Assembly: GCA_036502295.1 (NCBI GenBank) | Contig: DASXYU010000061.1 | Coordinates: 1-14,967, forward strand | Source of the DNA: DASXYU01 sp036502295 | GTDB lineage: Bacteria; Actinomycetota; Actinomycetes; Mycobacteriales; Jatrophihabitantaceae | DNA length: 14,967 bases | Direction of reading: 5' to 3' | Shown: piece by piece, positions 13,125 through 14,967 of the stretch | Numbering within the stretch: position 1 is the first letter of the stretch | Layout: each line of letters begins with the position of its first letter | Made by a program: the position numbers and the translations under genes | The notes under the pieces: generated by a model | Database searches by the model: none | What the model was told of the DNA's origin: nothing | What the model saw: only the letters and a program-made list of their open reading frames with translations

Positions 13125-14014
13125 CGCCCGGCCGGAGGTTCGTGGTCGTCGTCGGCTGCGTGGTGGTGATGGGCCGCACCGTGTTCGCCATGCGCCTCAT
13201 CCGGCATGCCGGCGATGACGACGCGCCCGCCGACCCGGACGACGTCGATCGGGGCGCCGAAGAGCTGGGAGAGCCGCTCGCCGGTGAGCACCTCGTCGAG
13301 CGTGCCGAGCGCCCATCGGTTTCCGACGAGGTACAGGACCCGATCGACGAACGGCAGGATCGGGTTGATCTCGTGCGTCACGAAGAGGACGGCCGTATCG
13401 TTCGCTCGGCGACGCTGATCGATGAGCTCGACGGCCTCCTGCTGCCGACGCAGATCCAGACTCAGCAGGGGCTCGTCGCAGAGCAGCACCTCCGGATCGC
13501 CGACCAGTGCCTGAGCCAGGCGCAGCCGCTGCTGCTCGCCGCCGGAGAGCAGACCGATCGGCGCGTCCGCGTACGCCGTCGCACCGACGGCCTCGATCGC
13601 CTCGTGAACGCGGTGCCGCACAGCCGCGTTGGGCAGCCCGATGAGCCATCGGTGGCCATCGAGGCCGAGCCGCACCAGGTCGCGCCCACGGATCGGCAGG
13701 TCGCGGTCGAATGCCTTCTGCTGCGGAACGTAGCCGACGAGATGACTGCCGAGATGCGGCCTGCGTCCACCCACCTCCGCCGTCCCCGAGGAGAGCTCCT
13801 GCAGCCCGAGCAGCACCTTCAGCAACGTGGTCTTCCCGCTACCGTTGGGGCCGAGGACGGCGAGGAACTCCCCCGGCACGACATCGATGTCGAGATCGCC
13901 CCAGAGTTCGCGGTCGGCGAAGCGAATCCCCGCGCCCCGCAGGCGAACCGCCGGGGTCGTCACAGATGAACTCGGGCGGGCCGTGTCGCTGCGAGCCCCG
14001 CTCTCCTTGGCCAC
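13106..14014 (-). CDS. znuC: Metal ABC transporter ATPase with His-rich tail (ZnuC-like)
   Basis: A 302-residue ABC ATPase. Walker A is GPNGSGKTT (55-63), the Q-loop is at Q98, the signature is LSGGEQQR (156-163), Walker B is VLLCDEP with E181, and the H-loop is H214. It powers import through the adjacent permease on the cytoplasmic face of the membrane. It is longer than typical ZnuC owing to about 20 N-terminal Ser/Thr-rich residues and a C-terminal tail rich in His and Asp (275-291, containing HGEHGAAHHHHAADDDH), which could bind or sense the transported metal. The start is GTG 14014-14012, with TAGGAG (including the previous stop) a few bases upstream. It follows the binding-protein gene by 7 nt and overlaps the permease gene by 19 bp. 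Confidence 0.93.
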   Translation of the reverse strand: MAKESGARSDTARPSSSVTTPAVRLRGAGIRFADRELWGDLDIDVVPGEFLAVLGPNGSGKTTLLKVLLGLQELSSGTAEVGGRRPHLGSHLVGYVPQQKAFDRDLPIRGRDLVRLGLDGHRWLIGLPNAAVRHRVHEAIEAVGATAYADAPIGLLSGGEQQRLRLAQALVGDPEVLLCDEPLLSLDLRRQQEAVELIDQRRRANDTAVLFVTHEINPILPFVDRVLYLVGNRWALGTLDEVLTGERLSQLFGAPIDVVRVGGRVVIAGMPDEAHGEHGAAHHHHAADDDHEPPAGRWRPWA

Positions 14015-14021
14015 GCTGCTC

Positions 14022-14933
14022 CTAGCCGCCCAGCGCTGTCAGCAGTGCGCCGGCCTGGGCCGCCTGCCAGCTCTGGAAGTCTTTGGCATCCGTGGGCATC
14101 GTTTCGGTGACGGCTACGACCGGTAGGCCGCTAGTGGCCGCGAGGGCCTTGAGGTGTTCGGTCTCCGCATCCGTCACCTGACCGTTGTACAGCAACACTT
14201 TCACCGTGCGGTCCGTGATCGCCCTCTCGAAGGCGGCGTTGTCGGCCGGGCTGGGGTCCCGGTCGTCCTCCACCGCGAGCGAGAACGACATCGGGGTGCC
14301 GAGCGTGAGGCCCGCGGCATCGACCAGATAGCCCGGCACGCGCTCGGTGAAGGCGATCGGCGCTCCGGCGTACTTGGCCTTGATCTGATCGATGACATCG
14401 ACGACGTGCTGCTCGCCGGCCTCGAAGGTCGCGAGGTTCCGCGCGAAGGTCGCGGCATCGGCCGGGGACTGATCGGCAAGCGTCGTCTCGATCGCCTTTG
14501 CTGTGGCGAGGACGTAGTCCGGGTCGTACCAGAGGTGGGGGTTCGGATTCGAACCGCTGAGGTGGACGAGATCAGCCACATCGAGGACGACCCGACCAGC
14601 GCGCTTGTGCGCCGAGAGCAGGTCGGCCATGAAGTCGTCGTAGCCCGCGCCGTTCTCGATCACGACACCGGCCTGCTCCAGGGCGACCGCGTCGGTGAGG
14701 TTTGACTGGTACTCGTGTGGATCGGCGCCCGGGTCGCTGATGACCGAGGTGACCTTCACCCGGTCGCCGCCGATCTGCGCGGCGATGTTGCCCCAGAAGT
14801 TCTCCCCCGCGACCACCTGCAACGCGGTATCGCCCGAGGACGTAGTCGTCTCCGGCGACGAGCCGGAGCACGCCGAAAGAATCACGGCACCTGCCAGGAC
14901 GGCTGCCATGACAATGTGTGTACGACGGATCAT
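14022..14933 (-). CDS. znuA: Metal ABC transporter substrate-binding lipoprotein (ZnuA-like)
   Basis: A 303-residue cluster-A-I type binding protein. Residues 1-21 form a lipoprotein signal (MIRRTHIVMAAVLAGAVIL) with lipobox LSAC and lipidation site C22, followed by a Ser/Thr-rich linker, so it is anchored outside the membrane. Metal ligands can be proposed as H73 (DPHEYQ) and H133 (PHLWYDP). The place of the third histidine reads T-E197-RVPGYL, so Glu probably replaces His, and E277 (TETMP) is a candidate fourth ligand. No His-rich loop precedes the second ligand, so zinc versus manganese cannot be decided. The ATG at 14933 has AGGAG about 6 nt upstream. It is the first gene of the operon visible here; only 34 bp of upstream sequence lie in the window, too short to judge a Zur or MntR site. 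Confidence 0.92.
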   Translation of the reverse strand: MIRRTHIVMAAVLAGAVILSACSGSSPETTTSSGDTALQVVAGENFWGNIAAQIGGDRVKVTSVISDPGADPHEYQSNLTDAVALEQAGVVIENGAGYDDFMADLLSAHKRAGRVVLDVADLVHLSGSNPNPHLWYDPDYVLATAKAIETTLADQSPADAATFARNLATFEAGEQHVVDVIDQIKAKYAGAPIAFTERVPGYLVDAAGLTLGTPMSFSLAVEDDRDPSPADNAAFERAITDRTVKVLLYNGQVTDAETEHLKALAATSGLPVVAVTETMPTDAKDFQSWQAAQAGALLTALGG

Positions 14934-14967
14934 TGCGGTCTCCTGGCTGGTCTTCTTCCGGTCGCCA

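Noticed and set aside
13070..13969. 299-residue plus-strand open frame
   Set aside because: It is the shadow of the ATPase gene, which carries all ABC motifs on the other strand.
1..14967. CRISPR array, rRNA, tRNA or intact insertion sequence
   Set aside because: No regularly spaced repeats, no rRNA or tRNA signatures and no transposase-like protein were seen on either strand.

Overview
The window is high-GC DNA from an actinobacterium. This is inferred from GuaB1, a DUF5999 protein, a WS/DGAT acyltransferase, frequent GTG starts, and several genes whose -10 box (TAnnnT) lies 6-7 nt before the start codon, as in leaderless transcripts. The gene order looks mostly chromosomal. Two accessory-looking patches stand out: a DUF4157 (eCIS-core type) gene cluster at the left, and a VapBC toxin-antitoxin pair in the middle. 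No rRNA, tRNA, CRISPR array or intact insertion sequence is visible.

Layout from left to right. Positions 2-181 may be the tail of a gene that enters from outside the window, followed by about 120 bp with no gene. A leftward cluster follows: a 999-residue DUF4157 protein (4093 to 1094), a Nudix hydrolase (1122 to 685) and a DUF1801 protein (688 to 305), with overlapping ends. Rightward from 4192 are a TrmL-type tRNA 2'-O-methyltransferase and an adenosine-deaminase-superfamily enzyme. The leftward vapB-vapC pair (6410 to 5776) is divergent from a rightward exonuclease III gene (6474-7268), and the two share a compact promoter/operator region. A perfect 19-bp-arm inverted repeat separates exonuclease III from a convergent WS/DGAT acyltransferase (8716 to 7328). 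A leftward guaB1 and CDF cation exporter pair (11282 to 8900) comes next, with a rightward HAD phosphatase (11349-11816) divergent from guaB1. A 205-bp gap with small repeats and hairpins leads to the DUF5999 gene (12022-12264). This gene ends against a leftward three-gene zinc/manganese ABC importer operon: binding protein at 14933-14022, ATPase at 14014-13106, permease at 13124-12261.

How the genes work together. GuaB1 (GMP to IMP) and the deaminase belong to purine salvage. The CDF exporter and the ABC importer handle divalent metals in opposite directions, and the ATPase carries a His/Asp-rich tail. TrmL and exonuclease III are housekeeping tRNA modification and DNA repair. The DUF4157-Nudix-DUF1801 cluster is the least understood unit: a large protein with an injection-system-type metallopeptidase-like domain and about 790 residues of unassigned sequence, coupled to a nucleotide-cleaving hydrolase. 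The most interesting regulatory structure is the 6411-6473 intergenic region, where the vapB and exonuclease III promoters appear to use the same -35 hexamer on opposite strands inside an inverted repeat.
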